The notes: generated by a model from the sequence alone, not told the origin. Numbered from the stretch's first letter, positions 9,037-18,240 are shown. The stretch is DNA of 64,000 nt from Allobosea robiniae (GCF_900102525.1 NZ_FNBZ01000005.1:310001-374000), one strand, 5' to 3'. Translations and numbers: made by a program.

Positions 9037-9804
9037 TCAGGCCCAGACTTTCCACGGCGCTTCGCCGGAACTCCAAAGCCCCTCGAGGAAATTCTTGTCG
9101 CGCAACGTGTCCATCGCCGCCCAGAACCCATAATGGCGATAGACCGCCAGACGGCCGCGTGCAGCCAGGGCTTCCAGCGGGCCGCGCTCCCATACCGTCT
9201 CGTCCCCGGAGATGAGATCGAACACGCTGGGCTCGCAAACGAAGAAGCCACCGCTGATCCAGCGCCCGTCGCCGCGCGGCTTTTCGATGAAGGCCTTGAC
9301 GCGGTCGCCTTCGAGATCAAGCTGGCCGAAACGGCCGGCGGGCTGGATCGCGGTCACGGTGCAATCGGTGCCCTGCTCCCGATGGAAGGCGACAAGCTTC
9401 CCGAGATCGACATCACTCACGCCGTCGCCATATGTCAGGCAGAAAGTGCCGTCGAGATGCTCACGCACACGCGCGATGCGGCCGCCTGTCTGCGTCGCCT
9501 CGCCGGTATCGATCAAGGTGGCGCGCCATGGCTCGGCATTGCGCTGGTGCACCTCCATGGTGTTGGCCTTCATGTCGAAGGTGACGTCGGACATGTGCAG
9601 GAAGTAGTTCGCGAAATACTCCTTGATGACATAGCCCTTGTAGCCACAGCAGATCACGAATTCCGTGATCCCGTGCGCGCCATACAGCTTCATGATGTGC
9701 CAGATGATCGGCTTTCCGCCGATCTCGATCATCGGCTTGGGCCGCAGGTAGGATTCTTCGCTGATGCGCGTGCCAAACCCGCCGGCCAGTATCACAGCTT
9801 TCAT
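9037..9804 (-). CDS. rfbF: Glucose-1-phosphate cytidylyltransferase
   Basis: A 255-residue nucleotidyltransferase. It begins [18 protein letters not shown], followed by [13 protein letters not shown], the signature of cytidylyl- and thymidylyl-transferases for glucose-1-phosphate. [12 protein letters not shown] carries the metal-binding aspartates. The full length and the run [23 protein letters not shown] match RfbF, which makes CDP-glucose from CTP and glucose-1-phosphate. It is divergent from rfbG, the enzyme using its product, across a 161-base gap. The start at 9804 is fixed by the N-terminal motif. Confidence 0.92.
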   Translation of the reverse strand: MKAVILAGGFGTRISEESYLRPKPMIEIGGKPIIWHIMKLYGAHGITEFVICCGYKGYVIKEYFANYFLHMSDVTFDMKANTMEVHQRNAEPWRATLIDTGEATQTGGRIARVREHLDGTFCLTYGDGVSDVDLGKLVAFHREQGTDCTVTAIQPAGRFGQLDLEGDRVKAFIEKPRGDGRWISGGFFVCEPSVFDLISGDETVWERGPLEALAARGRLAVYRHYGFWAAMDTLRDKNFLEGLWSSGEAPWKVWA

Positions 9805-9965
9805 GGCTGTTCGCGCACTCCACGCTCCTCCGAGGCAAGTCGCTCTACCTTTTCCAGAACAAGGCCGCAAGGCGAGGGCTTTCGCATCGAAGGCGACATC
9901 TGGTATCACGCCGGACATGAGCGGCAGGCGAGACCATAGGATGCGCCTGGCCCGCGGGAAACCAC

Positions 9966-11066
9966 ATGATCCGTCCTGAATTCTGGCGCGACAAGCGCGT
10001 CTTTCTTACCGGACATACCGGCTTCAAAGGCACATGGACGAGCTTGCTGCTCGCCAGGCTGGGAGCGCATGTGACGGGCTACAGCCTGTCTCCGGAAACC
10101 TCGCCGAGCCTGTTCGAACTGTCAGGTGGAGCGAACATCGTCGCGGCCCATATCACCGCCGATATCCGCGACCAGGCCACACTGACCAGCGCCATGCGGC
10201 AGGCGAAACCGGAGGTCGTCATCCATATGGCGGCGCAGTCGCTGGTTCGCCGCTCCTATCGCAATCCCACGGAAACCTTCGACGTCAACGTGATGGGGAC
10301 CGCTCACGTCCTCGAAGCGATCCGTGCGACGCCCGAGGTGCGAGCCGGTATCATCGTCACCACCGACAAGGTCTATGACCTTTCCGGCGACACAAGCCCG
10401 CGCAAGGAGACAGACCCTCTCGGGGGACATGATCCCTACAGCGCCAGCAAGGCAGCCGCCGAAATCCTGACGCAATCCTGGCGCCAGAGCTTCTTCGTCG
10501 GACAAGCGGATGCAAGCCCCGCCAATACCGCCACCGTCCGGTCCGGCAACGTCATCGGCGGCGGCGACTGGTCGCAGGATCGGATCGTCACAGATCTTGT
10601 TGCGGCCTTGTCGGCGGGGCGCGAGGTGGAGTTGCGCTATCCGGACAGCGTCAGGCCCTGGCTCTACGTACTGGATACATTGACCGGCTACCTCATGCTG
10701 GCCGAGCGACTCCATGGCGGCACCCGCGCATTCGCCGAAGCCTGGAATTTCGGGCCGCTCGCCGGCGAGGAGATGCGCGTGCGTGACGTCGTCTCGCTGT
10801 TTGGCCAGGAATGGGGCGGCCGCGGCGGCTGGCGACAGGCGGCTGGCTCCCAACCCGCCGAGGCTCCTCTGCTGCGCCTCGATCCGGGCAAGGCCGTGGA
10901 CCAGCTCGGCTGGCGGCCATCCCTCGGCCAGGCGGAAGCCATTCGCGAGACCGCAGCCTGGTATCGCGCCTTCCTGACGCAGCAGGCCGACGCCGCAAGC
11001 CTGTGCCGCGCACACATCGAACGGCATTTGTCACGCATCGAACAGGCCAGCCCTGCGGCATCTTGA
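9966..11066 (+). CDS. rfbG: CDP-glucose 4,6-dehydratase
   Basis: A 366-residue extended short-chain dehydrogenase. The NAD-binding motif GHTGFKGTW lies near residue 17, VTTDKVYD gives the active-site Thr-Asp-Lys group of sugar 4,6-dehydratases, and YSASK is the YxxxK catalytic pair. It converts CDP-glucose to CDP-4-keto-6-deoxyglucose. The RfbF gene next door and the GHTGFKGTW variant support CDP over dTDP. I see no RfbH-type 3-dehydrase, so the route is not the usual CDP-3,6-dideoxyhexose pathway; the likely next enzymes are in the 13391-17040 operon. Confidence 0.92.
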   Translation: MIRPEFWRDKRVFLTGHTGFKGTWTSLLLARLGAHVTGYSLSPETSPSLFELSGGANIVAAHITADIRDQATLTSAMRQAKPEVVIHMAAQSLVRRSYRNPTETFDVNVMGTAHVLEAIRATPEVRAGIIVTTDKVYDLSGDTSPRKETDPLGGHDPYSASKAAAEILTQSWRQSFFVGQADASPANTATVRSGNVIGGGDWSQDRIVTDLVAALSAGREVELRYPDSVRPWLYVLDTLTGYLMLAERLHGGTRAFAEAWNFGPLAGEEMRVRDVVSLFGQEWGGRGGWRQAAGSQPAEAPLLRLDPGKAVDQLGWRPSLGQAEAIRETAAWYRAFLTQQADAASLCRAHIERHLSRIEQASPAAS

Positions 11067-11078
11067 AAGTACATCGCT

Positions 11079-12605
11079 TTGTCGAGACCTGAGCAACACT
11101 CCTCTTCGGCCGTTCGGCCGCGGTTTTCCGTGCTGATTCCGACCCGGGATCGGCCAGCTTATGTCAGGAATGCCCTGGAAAGCGTCCTGAACCAGAGCTT
11201 CGGCGATTTCGAGGTCGTCGTCTGCGACAATTACAAGAACGCCTCCTGCAAGGCGGAGGTCGAGGCCTTCGCCGACGGGCGCATCCGCTACGTCACACCG
11301 CCCTCGCCCCTGGCCATGCACGAGAACTGGGAATTCGCCATCGATCAGGCCCGCGGCGATTTCGTGCTGGTCCTGATCGACAAGACGCTCCTGCGGCTGA
11401 ACGCACTGGAGCGCCTGCAGGCTGCTACGCAGAGCCACCCGGCAGAGGTCTATTCCTGGACCTCGGACGCCTATTACCTGACGCATGAGCAGGAAGGCGA
11501 TGTTGGACGAGGCTATCTGGTCCCCGTGCGCGGGGCAGGCGAGCCGTTCTATGTCGACTGCAAGCAGGAAATGGCCGCGCGTGTCTCGTTCCGCCAGCGG
11601 CTGGGCACCGAAGGACCGGCCTATGCCTACGGCAAGATCTGTTTCGGGGCCTATTCGCAAGCGCTGATCGCGCGCATCAAGCAGCGCTTCGGCAGGGTCT
11701 GCCCGCTGATATCGCCCGACTACACCTCAAAGACCGTGGCGCTGCTGTCGACTGACAGGCTGGTAGACCTCAACAACTCCTGCACTGTAAGCCTGAACAC
11801 GAACATCTCCAACGGCATGCTGTTCTCGCAAAACACGGCCCGTGCTCGACGTTTCCTGGCAGAAGGCGGCTTCTCGGCCGCAGATTTCGCCGATCTACCC
11901 ATTCCCCATGTATTCTGCTCGGTACACAACATCTGCGCCTATGACTGGCGGATGATCGACCAGGCCATTCCCGGCCATGATTACAAATCCGAAAGCCTGG
12001 ATCTCGCCGCCCTGTACGTCCAGACGCAGATGGACCTCGCGGCTATCCGGGATTGGGCTTCGGAAGAGGAAAGGCAGCTGATCACCGGCCATATGCAGGC
12101 ATTCCTGCAAAATGCCCCGATGGAGTTGCGCGAGCGGATTTTCGCTTTCCGCACGCAGCTCGCGGACGAAGCGAACGGCAGGCGCGAAGAAGCCGTCGCA
12201 GATCGCGAAGCGGCGGCCAAGGCCTATGAAGACTGGATCAGGGATCGCGAAGACAATGTCGCCTCGCGCGAGAAAGCCATGCTTGTTCGCGAGGAAGCCG
12301 TCAGCTCGCGCGAAGCCGCTCTTCAGCACACCGCGACATGGTTCGCGCCGGCCGTGTGGCTCTACCGACACCTGAGGCATATCCGGGACGCGGCGAGGGG
12401 ACTTCCGCAAAGCGCCGCGCACGACCAGGCCACGCTTGCGGCGTCAACAACGCCTGCTGCCGGAACCGGAGAGCCTGAAGTAGCCCCAGGTCCGGTCATC
12501 AATGGGTATCCTGCTTTTGGATCGACCCTCGCCGCCCTGCGTTATGCCGAGAGCGAATTCTATCGCTACCCCATTCCGCAACCGGCGCCCGCTGGCGGCT
12601 TCTGA
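11079..12605 (+). CDS. Glycosyltransferase family 2 with C-terminal coiled coil
   Basis: A 508-residue protein starting at TTG, 12 bases after the rfbG stop. Residues 14-60 (FSVLIPTRDRPAYVRNALES, then NQSFGDFEVVVCDN) are the nucleotide-binding start of a GT2 GT-A domain. The expected Asp-rich metal motif reads VLVLIDKTLL, with one Asp where most members have two or three. Residues about 365-425 form a charged heptad-like repeat built on EEAVxxREAA units, likely a coiled coil. After it come an amphipathic stretch (WFAPAVWLYRHLRHI) and a Pro/Ala-rich tail. A cytoplasmic, possibly membrane-associated, polysaccharide glycosyltransferase is likely. Confidence 0.75.
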   Translation: MSRPEQHSSSAVRPRFSVLIPTRDRPAYVRNALESVLNQSFGDFEVVVCDNYKNASCKAEVEAFADGRIRYVTPPSPLAMHENWEFAIDQARGDFVLVLIDKTLLRLNALERLQAATQSHPAEVYSWTSDAYYLTHEQEGDVGRGYLVPVRGAGEPFYVDCKQEMAARVSFRQRLGTEGPAYAYGKICFGAYSQALIARIKQRFGRVCPLISPDYTSKTVALLSTDRLVDLNNSCTVSLNTNISNGMLFSQNTARARRFLAEGGFSAADFADLPIPHVFCSVHNICAYDWRMIDQAIPGHDYKSESLDLAALYVQTQMDLAAIRDWASEEERQLITGHMQAFLQNAPMELRERIFAFRTQLADEANGRREEAVADREAAAKAYEDWIRDREDNVASREKAMLVREEAVSSREAALQHTATWFAPAVWLYRHLRHIRDAARGLPQSAAHDQATLAASTTPAAGTGEPEVAPGPVINGYPAFGSTLAALRYAESEFYRYPIPQPAPAGGF

Positions 12606-12611
12606 CAGCCG

Positions 12612-13394
12612 TCAGCCGATCCGCTTGAGGAAGCCATCCGGCGCAACCGTGATCAGCAGCTTGTTCTCGACCGCCTTATCGATGGCGAACCGGTTGTTGC
12701 TTGCGAGGAATTCGCGCACGGCAGTCTTGGCGTTGTTCCCTCGGCTCCATGGCCTGTCGGCGAACATATCCTCAGGCAGGTCCTCGATGACCGTGTCGAA
12801 AACAACGCAATAGCTGCCGACGCTGACCATCGGCGCGTAGGCTTCCAGCTCCGCGAGGACATGCTCGTGGGTGTGATTGCTGTCGAGGCTGACGAGAACG
12901 GTTCGCGCATCGCCGACCAGCGCCCGCACCTGCTCGACGATGCCGGAATCCACGGATGAGCCCTGCAACATCGTGATGCGCTGCGCCAACGGGTGCGCTT
13001 CGATCGCCTCCCGGTTGTGCTGGCGGATATCGATGTCCACGCCGATGACTTTGCGCTTCGGCGCCGCTGGATCCAGCTTTTCGCCAGCCTGCGCGGCCTC
13101 AAACAGATCGAGCATCGCGAGCAGCGAGGCGGAAAGGATGAGCGACCCTCCATGCGCAATACCGGTTTCCACGATGACGTCGGGCTTCACCGTCCAGATC
13201 AGCTCCTGGAAGGCGACGATATCCTGTGGGTACTGGATGATCGGGCGACCAAGCCAGGAGAAATGATATGAGTACTTCGCGGCGTTCGCAGCCGTGAACC
13301 AATCACGCGTTAAAGCCTTGAGCCGGGCATCTTCACCCTGCGCGGCGACTTCACGCTCACATTCTTCAAGAAAGCGCTGATGCGGGTCGGTCAT
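12612..13394 (-). CDS. CmcI/cephalosporin-hydroxylase-family protein (SAM methyltransferase fold)
   Basis: A 260-residue protein. VETGIAHGGSLILSASLL is the glycine-rich SAM-binding loop and VIGVDIDIR the following acidic turn; SLDSNHTHEHVLAELEAY and the C-terminus match the CmcI family, annotated as cephalosporin hydroxylases although the fold is that of a SAM-dependent methyltransferase. Members are common in polysaccharide clusters, where sugar O-methylation is the usual guess. It is the last gene of the minus-strand deoxysugar operon and overlaps the formyltransferase by four bases (ATGA). The stop lies six bases from that of the convergent GT2 gene. Confidence 0.8.
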   Translation of the reverse strand: MTDPHQRFLEECEREVAAQGEDARLKALTRDWFTAANAAKYSYHFSWLGRPIIQYPQDIVAFQELIWTVKPDVIVETGIAHGGSLILSASLLAMLDLFEAAQAGEKLDPAAPKRKVIGVDIDIRQHNREAIEAHPLAQRITMLQGSSVDSGIVEQVRALVGDARTVLVSLDSNHTHEHVLAELEAYAPMVSVGSYCVVFDTVIEDLPEDMFADRPWSRGNNAKTAVREFLASNNRFAIDKAVENKLLITVAPDGFLKRIG

Positions 13395-14134
13395 CTTACT
13401 TCCTTTATCGAGACCATGATCTCATAGGTCCGGCCGCCATCCGCGAAACGGCAGCCTGGCTTGCCTGGGAATGTCCGAGCGCGCAGGCGATTGAGCAGGT
13501 CTCGGGGTGTTGTGGGGGTGTCCAGCGCGATCCAGGAGGCCGGATCGAGCTCGCTGGCACGGTGAAATGACCCCTTCGTCAGGTCCTGCGGCACCGGGGT
13601 TATCTGGCCAGCCCGGAGGCGAGGGTAGGTATCCTTCACCAAGCGGCTCATCGCCACGCCGGCGCGCAGATACAGTGTCTCGCCCGTATCTTCCCAATCA
13701 TAGGCGAGCTCCGACTGAGCAATGACCGGGCCGGCATCAACCCCTTCTTCGACCTTATGGAGCGTGACGCCGAAAGGAGCCTGCTCGACGATAGCCCAAA
13801 AATTGTAATGCTTGCCGCGGTTATGCGGCAGCAGGCTGGGATGGGTATTGACGAAGCCCAGTCTCGGCAGAGCGATCAAGGGCGCCTTGATGATATGCGG
13901 CCACCACAACAGCAGACCGAGATCGAAGGAAAGCCCGCGCTGCTCCACGAGAGCAGCGAGCTGAGCGCTGCCTTCAAACGGAACACTGGGCAGGTTTGCG
14001 GCGCGCGCAGCAGCGCTGATGGTATTCTCGCCGGTCGTTACGATCAGCCCGATATCGGCGCGATGATGCGCGATCAGCCAATCAGTGCACTCCGCTCCAA
14101 CGGCACCATCCGCCAGGATCAACACGCGCGTCAT
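13391..14134 (-). CDS. Sugar N-formyltransferase (formyl_trans_N family)
   Basis: A 247-residue protein of the N10-formyltetrahydrofolate-dependent formyltransferase fold. The triad is visible: N96 and H98 in NTHPSLLPHNRG and D133 in EGVDAGPVIAQ. It is shorter than methionyl-tRNA formyltransferase (about 310) and lacks that enzyme's C-terminal tRNA-binding domain, which fits the sugar N-formyltransferases that act on 3- or 4-amino sugars. The aminotransferase gene immediately upstream would supply the amino group. The start at 14134 is set by MTRVLILADG; it lies seven bases after the aminotransferase stop. Confidence 0.85.
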   Translation of the reverse strand: MTRVLILADGAVGAECTDWLIAHHRADIGLIVTTGENTISAAARAANLPSVPFEGSAQLAALVEQRGLSFDLGLLLWWPHIIKAPLIALPRLGFVNTHPSLLPHNRGKHYNFWAIVEQAPFGVTLHKVEEGVDAGPVIAQSELAYDWEDTGETLYLRAGVAMSRLVKDTYPRLRAGQITPVPQDLTKGSFHRASELDPASWIALDTPTTPRDLLNRLRARTFPGKPGCRFADGGRTYEIMVSIKEVR

Positions 14135-14141
14135 GGCACGG

Positions 14142-15260
14142 TCATCGTGCCGCCGGGCGCGCAAGCCGGCGCAGCACGGCGCTGACACGCCCAAGATCCT
14201 CCTCGGTCATGTCGTGATAGCTTGGCAAGTTGATGGCCCGCTCGGGAATATCGTAAGCGAGTTTGTTCGCCGCCACCGGCGAAAACATGGGGAGCGAGGA
14301 AAGCGGGTGAAAGAACACCCGGGCGTCGATATCCGCCTCCTTGAAAGCCGCCTGCATCGCCTCACGGGTAACACCGCTTTCGCGATCGAACACGACGGTC
14401 GGCATCCAGGCGCCGTTCTGCGTGCCGGGCGGCTCCGGGTTCATGGATAGGGACTGCAAATCGGCAAGCGCGGCCTTGTAACTCGCCAGAATCGCACGCT
14501 TGCGGGCGATGAGTTCGTCGATCCGCTCGATCTGAGCCAATCCGATGGCAGCCTGAATGTTCGATATCTTGTATTTGAAGCCGACCATATCGGGCCAGAA
14601 TTGCTTTGGCTGGCCACGCGCACGGCCGTGGTTCGACAAGGTCAGCACCTGCTCGTATAGCGCGCTGTCATTCGTAACGAAGGCACCACCCTCGCCAGTC
14701 GTCATCGTCTTGGTGCCATGGAAGGAAAACGCGCCGAACGCCCCGATGCTTCCGGCGGACTGCCCGTGATAGACCGAGCCAAGCGCCTCTGCCGCATCCT
14801 CGATCAGGTGGAGACGATGTTTGTCCGCTAGTTCCTGCAGCGGCTTCATATCACACAGGTTGCCGTAGATGTGCACGGCGAGAATCGCCTTGGTGCGCGG
14901 GGTGATGGCGGCAGCGACCTTTTCCGGTGACAGGCACCAGCTTTCCCGGTCGATGTCGACGAACACCGGCGTCGCGCCGAGATGCACGATCGGAGCCGCG
15001 CTGGCGACCCAGTTCGTATCAGCGAGGATAACCTCATCCCCCGGCCCGATGCCGAGCGCCGCCATGCCCATATGCAGCGCACCGGTGCAGCTCGATGTGG
15101 CAATGGCATGCTTGACGCCGAGATGCGCGGCAAAGGCGGCTTCGAACCGGTAGATGTAATCATAGCAATGCTCGCCCCAGCCGTTCCGGGCGGCGTCGGT
15201 GGCATAGTCCACCTCGCGCGACGTAATCGAAGGCTTCGTATAGGCGATGCGCGCGCTCAT
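14142..15260 (-). CDS. DegT/DnrJ/EryC1 sugar aminotransferase (perosamine-synthase-like)
   Basis: A 372-residue PLP aminotransferase with K184 in SFHGTKTMTTGEGG and D155 in EDAAEALGS. The HGTK-TTGEGG context is that of 4-amino-forming enzymes such as perosamine synthase, distinct from the WbpE-type FFPAKPLG at the left end of the window. It would aminate C4 of the CDP-4-keto sugar produced by RfbG and modified by the C-methyltransferase and epimerase. The ATG at 15260 overlaps the methyltransferase stop in ATGA. The substrate is inferred from the operon. Confidence 0.85.
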   Translation of the reverse strand: MSARIAYTKPSITSREVDYATDAARNGWGEHCYDYIYRFEAAFAAHLGVKHAIATSSCTGALHMGMAALGIGPGDEVILADTNWVASAAPIVHLGATPVFVDIDRESWCLSPEKVAAAITPRTKAILAVHIYGNLCDMKPLQELADKHRLHLIEDAAEALGSVYHGQSAGSIGAFGAFSFHGTKTMTTGEGGAFVTNDSALYEQVLTLSNHGRARGQPKQFWPDMVGFKYKISNIQAAIGLAQIERIDELIARKRAILASYKAALADLQSLSMNPEPPGTQNGAWMPTVVFDRESGVTREAMQAAFKEADIDARVFFHPLSSLPMFSPVAANKLAYDIPERAINLPSYHDMTEEDLGRVSAVLRRLARPAAR

Positions 15261-16480
15261 ATGACACTCAGTCCCGGCACGGCCGTGACGAACCTTGTCC
15301 CGTGCGCAGCCAAGGGGGCGAGCTGCGCGCGAACCTCGTCGGCGATGTTCCAAGGCAGGATGAGCACATAATCCGGCCGGCGATCGGCCAGCGCCTGCGG
15401 CGGCAAAACGGGAATGTGGCTACCTGGCATGAAGCGCCCCTGCTTGGCGGGCGCAGCATCACATATGAAAGGCAGAAGATCGCGCTTCACGCCCGCGAAA
15501 TTCAGGAGGGTATTGCCCTTGGCGGCGGCTCCATAGCCTGCGACGGACATTCCTTCACGCCTGGCCGCGAGCAGGAACGCCAGCAAGTCGTCCTTCACCT
15601 GCTCGGCGCGCCGCTGGAAACCGTCATATGGCCCGGTCTCACGCAGGCCGCGCTTCTCTTCTTCGGCCAGCACCGCTGCCACCGCCGGCCGTTCCGCATG
15701 GCCGGCTCGAGCACGGCAGCCGTAGATTCTGAGGCTGCCGCCATGGGTCGGCAACTCCTCGACATCGAACACACGCAACCCCGCGCTTTCGAAGATGCGC
15801 TTCGCCACCGACAACGAGAGATAGGAAAAGTGCTCATGATAGGTCGTGTCGAACTGGCAGTGTTCGATCAACCGCATCAGGTGCGGAAACTCCAGGGTGA
15901 TTACGCCCTCCGGCTTCACCAGAGCAGCAAGTCCGCGGGTAAAATCGTTGATGTCCGGTACGTGCGCGTAAACATTGTTGCCGATGACGAGATCGGCGCC
16001 GCGCCCTTCGGCCGCGAGGCGTTTTCCCATGGCTTCGCCGAAGAACTCGCGCAGGACGGGGATACCGAGTTCCTCGGCCGCGTCGGCCGTGCCGGCTGTA
16101 GGCTCGATGCCGAGGCAGGGAATCCCGCTCTCGACGAAATTGCGCAGGAGGTAACCGTCATTGCTGGCGACCTCGACGACGAAGCTCGCCGGCGTCAGAG
16201 CGAGGCGCTCCGTGATCATCGCACAATAGCGCGCCGCATGATCGAGCCAACTCCTCGAGGTCGACGAGAAATAGGCGTAGTCAGCCTTGAACATCTCGTC
16301 GGCAGCGGCATGGTCCTGGGTCTGCACCAGACGGCAGTCGTCACAGACGAAGAGGCGCAACGGATAGGTCATTTCCGCGCGGTCGAGATCGCCTTCGCTC
16401 AGATAGGCATTCGACAGAGGCGCATGACCCAGGTCGAGAAAGACGCGCGACAGAGGTGTCTGGCAGTGACGACAGTTCAT
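15257..16480 (-). CDS. NDP-hexose C-methyltransferase
   Basis: A 407-residue, three-part methyltransferase of the TylC3/TcaB9 type. The N-terminal zinc site is C3, C6, C46 and C49 (CRHC and CDDC). The SAM-binding loop is VVEVASNDGYLLRNF near residue 100, and TTYHEHFSYLS carries the conserved Tyr/His residues of the active site. The C-terminal third, with AGYGAAAKGNTLLNF, is the Rossmann-like domain seen in this family. Such enzymes put a methyl group on a sugar carbon, usually C3 or C5, next to a keto group. It overlaps both neighbours by four bases. Confidence 0.88.
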   Translation of the reverse strand: MNCRHCQTPLSRVFLDLGHAPLSNAYLSEGDLDRAEMTYPLRLFVCDDCRLVQTQDHAAADEMFKADYAYFSSTSRSWLDHAARYCAMITERLALTPASFVVEVASNDGYLLRNFVESGIPCLGIEPTAGTADAAEELGIPVLREFFGEAMGKRLAAEGRGADLVIGNNVYAHVPDINDFTRGLAALVKPEGVITLEFPHLMRLIEHCQFDTTYHEHFSYLSLSVAKRIFESAGLRVFDVEELPTHGGSLRIYGCRARAGHAERPAVAAVLAEEEKRGLRETGPYDGFQRRAEQVKDDLLAFLLAARREGMSVAGYGAAAKGNTLLNFAGVKRDLLPFICDAAPAKQGRFMPGSHIPVLPPQALADRRPDYVLILPWNIADEVRAQLAPLAAHGTRFVTAVPGLSVI

Positions 16481-17040
16481 GGGCGTAAAGGCTTCAAATC
16501 CGACAGGTTGGGAAGCGAGGCATCACGCGCCGAAAGCCCGGTCACACCCAGCGGCCAGGAAATGCCCAGCGCGGGATCGAGGGCGTTGAGGCCAGCCTGT
16601 CGGAGCGGGTCGAACATCGTATCATGCAGATATAGAAGCTCGGTATCGGGTTCAAGCGCTTGAAACCCGTGGGCAAAGCCTGCGGGAACGTAGACCATGC
16701 TCCTGTTGGCGGCCGTCAGTTCCAGCCCGATCCACCGCCCGAAATGAGGCGAGTCTGCCCGAATATCCACGATGACGTCGAAGATCGCACCGCGGATGCA
16801 GCGGACGATCTTGGCTTCGATCGAGGGCGCGCTCTGATAATGCAGGCCACGCAGGGTGCCCGCCTGCCTGTTGTAGGAGATGTTGGCCTGGACCCAGTGC
16901 GTCGGCAGCCCCTGCGCGGCGAATTCCTCCATGCAGAATGCGCGGGCGAAAAAGCCGCGGTCATCCTCCAGCCTCTCCAGCTCGATTCGGCATGCATCGG
17001 CCAGGCCGGCTGCCGAAAAACCAAGCGGAGAGAAGATCAT
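16477..17040 (-). CDS. rfbC: dTDP-4-dehydrorhamnose 3,5-epimerase family protein
   Basis: A 187-residue cupin sugar epimerase. The catalytic base H67 (RGLHYQS) and the catalytic acid Y137 (ELLYLHD) are both present, as is H124 in PAGFAHGF. The substrate-contacting Tyr-Tyr pair that follows in RmlC (TNYYAP in E. coli) is replaced by Met-Phe (DTMFDP), so the substrate may not be dTDP-4-keto-6-deoxyglucose. It heads the minus-strand operon with the C-methyltransferase, aminotransferase and formyltransferase, so a CDP-sugar is likely. No RmlA, RmlB or RmlD is in the window. Confidence 0.87.
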   Translation of the reverse strand: MIFSPLGFSAAGLADACRIELERLEDDRGFFARAFCMEEFAAQGLPTHWVQANISYNRQAGTLRGLHYQSAPSIEAKIVRCIRGAIFDVIVDIRADSPHFGRWIGLELTAANRSMVYVPAGFAHGFQALEPDTELLYLHDTMFDPLRQAGLNALDPALGISWPLGVTGLSARDASLPNLSDLKPLRP

Positions 17041-17401
17041 CGCACGCTCACATCACCATTGCGGGATACCGCCGCGCCAGCACATCAAACAACCGAGGCT
17101 GGCAACCGCCGCGATAGCACCCCATCCGATATCCAACAACCTCGCCAGGAACAGCCGCGACGGTTGCCGCGCCGAGCGCACCGCGATAAGAGCACGCAGC
17201 CGAGGTCCATCGGCAATCGCAACCGAGTGTCGCGGTGAACAATCCGGCTTCACCGTCACGTTGCGCAGACAGGCTTCCTCACATGAGCAGCTCGTCTCGC
17301 AGCCGCCGACGCTGCCCGTACCGCCAGGGGACGCGTATCAAAGATGATGCTCAAGGCTCCTGATATCCAGGCGTGTGCCCCGCGGGCAAGGCGTTGATGA
17401 C
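17041..17401. other. Intergenic region between divergent sugar and export operons
   Basis: About 360 bases without a convincing gene. It must hold the promoters of the minus-strand rfbC operon and of the plus-strand transporter genes, but I could not recognise confident -35/-10 pairs, an operator or an RNA structure. Confidence 0.5.
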
Positions 17402-18220
17402 ATGAAACATGCTCTGAGCAAGGTGCGGCACGCACTGACGACCTATAGCGCGGTCGATCTGCGGAATTTCCTGAACTTCGTCGCGTTGAGCATGAAAGAC
17501 AGGTATCTCGGCTCCCGGCTTGGTCTGGCCTGGGCGATCGTCAGCCCGCTGCTGATGCTCTCGATCTTCACCTTCGTGTTCGGCTTCGTGTTCAAGTCGA
17601 AATTGCCGGGATCCGACACAAGCCTCAGCTACGTCATCTGGCTGATCGCCGGATACGGACCCTGGCTTTTCACCGCCGAGGGGTTGAGCTCGTCCACGGG
17701 CGCCTTCGTGAAGCACTCGGCCCTGATCCGCAACATCAGCTTCCGCCAGGAACTCCTGGTGTTCGCGGAGGCGCTGACCGGCATCGTTCCGTTGCTCGTC
17801 GCCGTGTCGTTCCTGGCTGTCCTGCTGGTGGCCGACGGCCGCACGCCGAGCCTGTCATGGAGCATCATCCCGCTCATCCTGCTGGCACAATACATCCTCG
17901 TCTGCGGTCTCGGCCTCATTCTCGGCTCGATCAACGTGTTCGCTCGCGACGTCATGTTCGCGCTGCCGAACATCCTGCTGGTCGTCCTGTTCGCTTCACC
18001 GATCTTCTATCCGATCACGGCCTTTCCGCAGTCCGTGCAGCACATCACGGCCTACAACCCGATCTATGTGATCCTGGAATCCTATCGGGCACCTATCCTC
18101 AACGCCGAGTTCCCTTCGCTATGGACCATCGGCTACTCGTTCGCGTGCGCGATCGGCGTCTTCCTCATCGGCATGATGTTCTTCCTGCGGCTCCGCCCCT
18201 ATTTCGATTCGCGGCTGTGA
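17402..18220 (+). CDS. wzm: Wzm-type polysaccharide ABC transporter permease
   Basis: A 272-residue integral membrane protein of the ABC-2 type with about six hydrophobic segments. DRYLGSRLGLAWAIVSPLL near residues 30-50 is the hallmark N-terminus of Wzm/RfbA/KpsM permeases. With the two ATPases that follow it would export the undecaprenyl-linked glycan across the inner membrane. I prefer the ATG at 17402, which has AAGG ten bases upstream; a GTG at 17375 would add nine residues. No O-antigen ligase or Wzx/Wzy gene is in view, consistent with ABC-dependent export. Confidence 0.88.
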   Translation: MKHALSKVRHALTTYSAVDLRNFLNFVALSMKDRYLGSRLGLAWAIVSPLLMLSIFTFVFGFVFKSKLPGSDTSLSYVIWLIAGYGPWLFTAEGLSSSTGAFVKHSALIRNISFRQELLVFAEALTGIVPLLVAVSFLAVLLVADGRTPSLSWSIIPLILLAQYILVCGLGLILGSINVFARDVMFALPNILLVVLFASPIFYPITAFPQSVQHITAYNPIYVILESYRAPILNAEFPSLWTIGYSFACAIGVFLIGMMFFLRLRPYFDSRL

Positions 18221-18240
18221 AGCCGCGCGGGAACGACAGC

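Noticed and set aside
12590..12620. CTGAC-AGCC-GTCAG between the convergent GT2 and CmcI genes as a terminator
   Set aside because: The stem is only five base pairs with no U-run; too weak to call.
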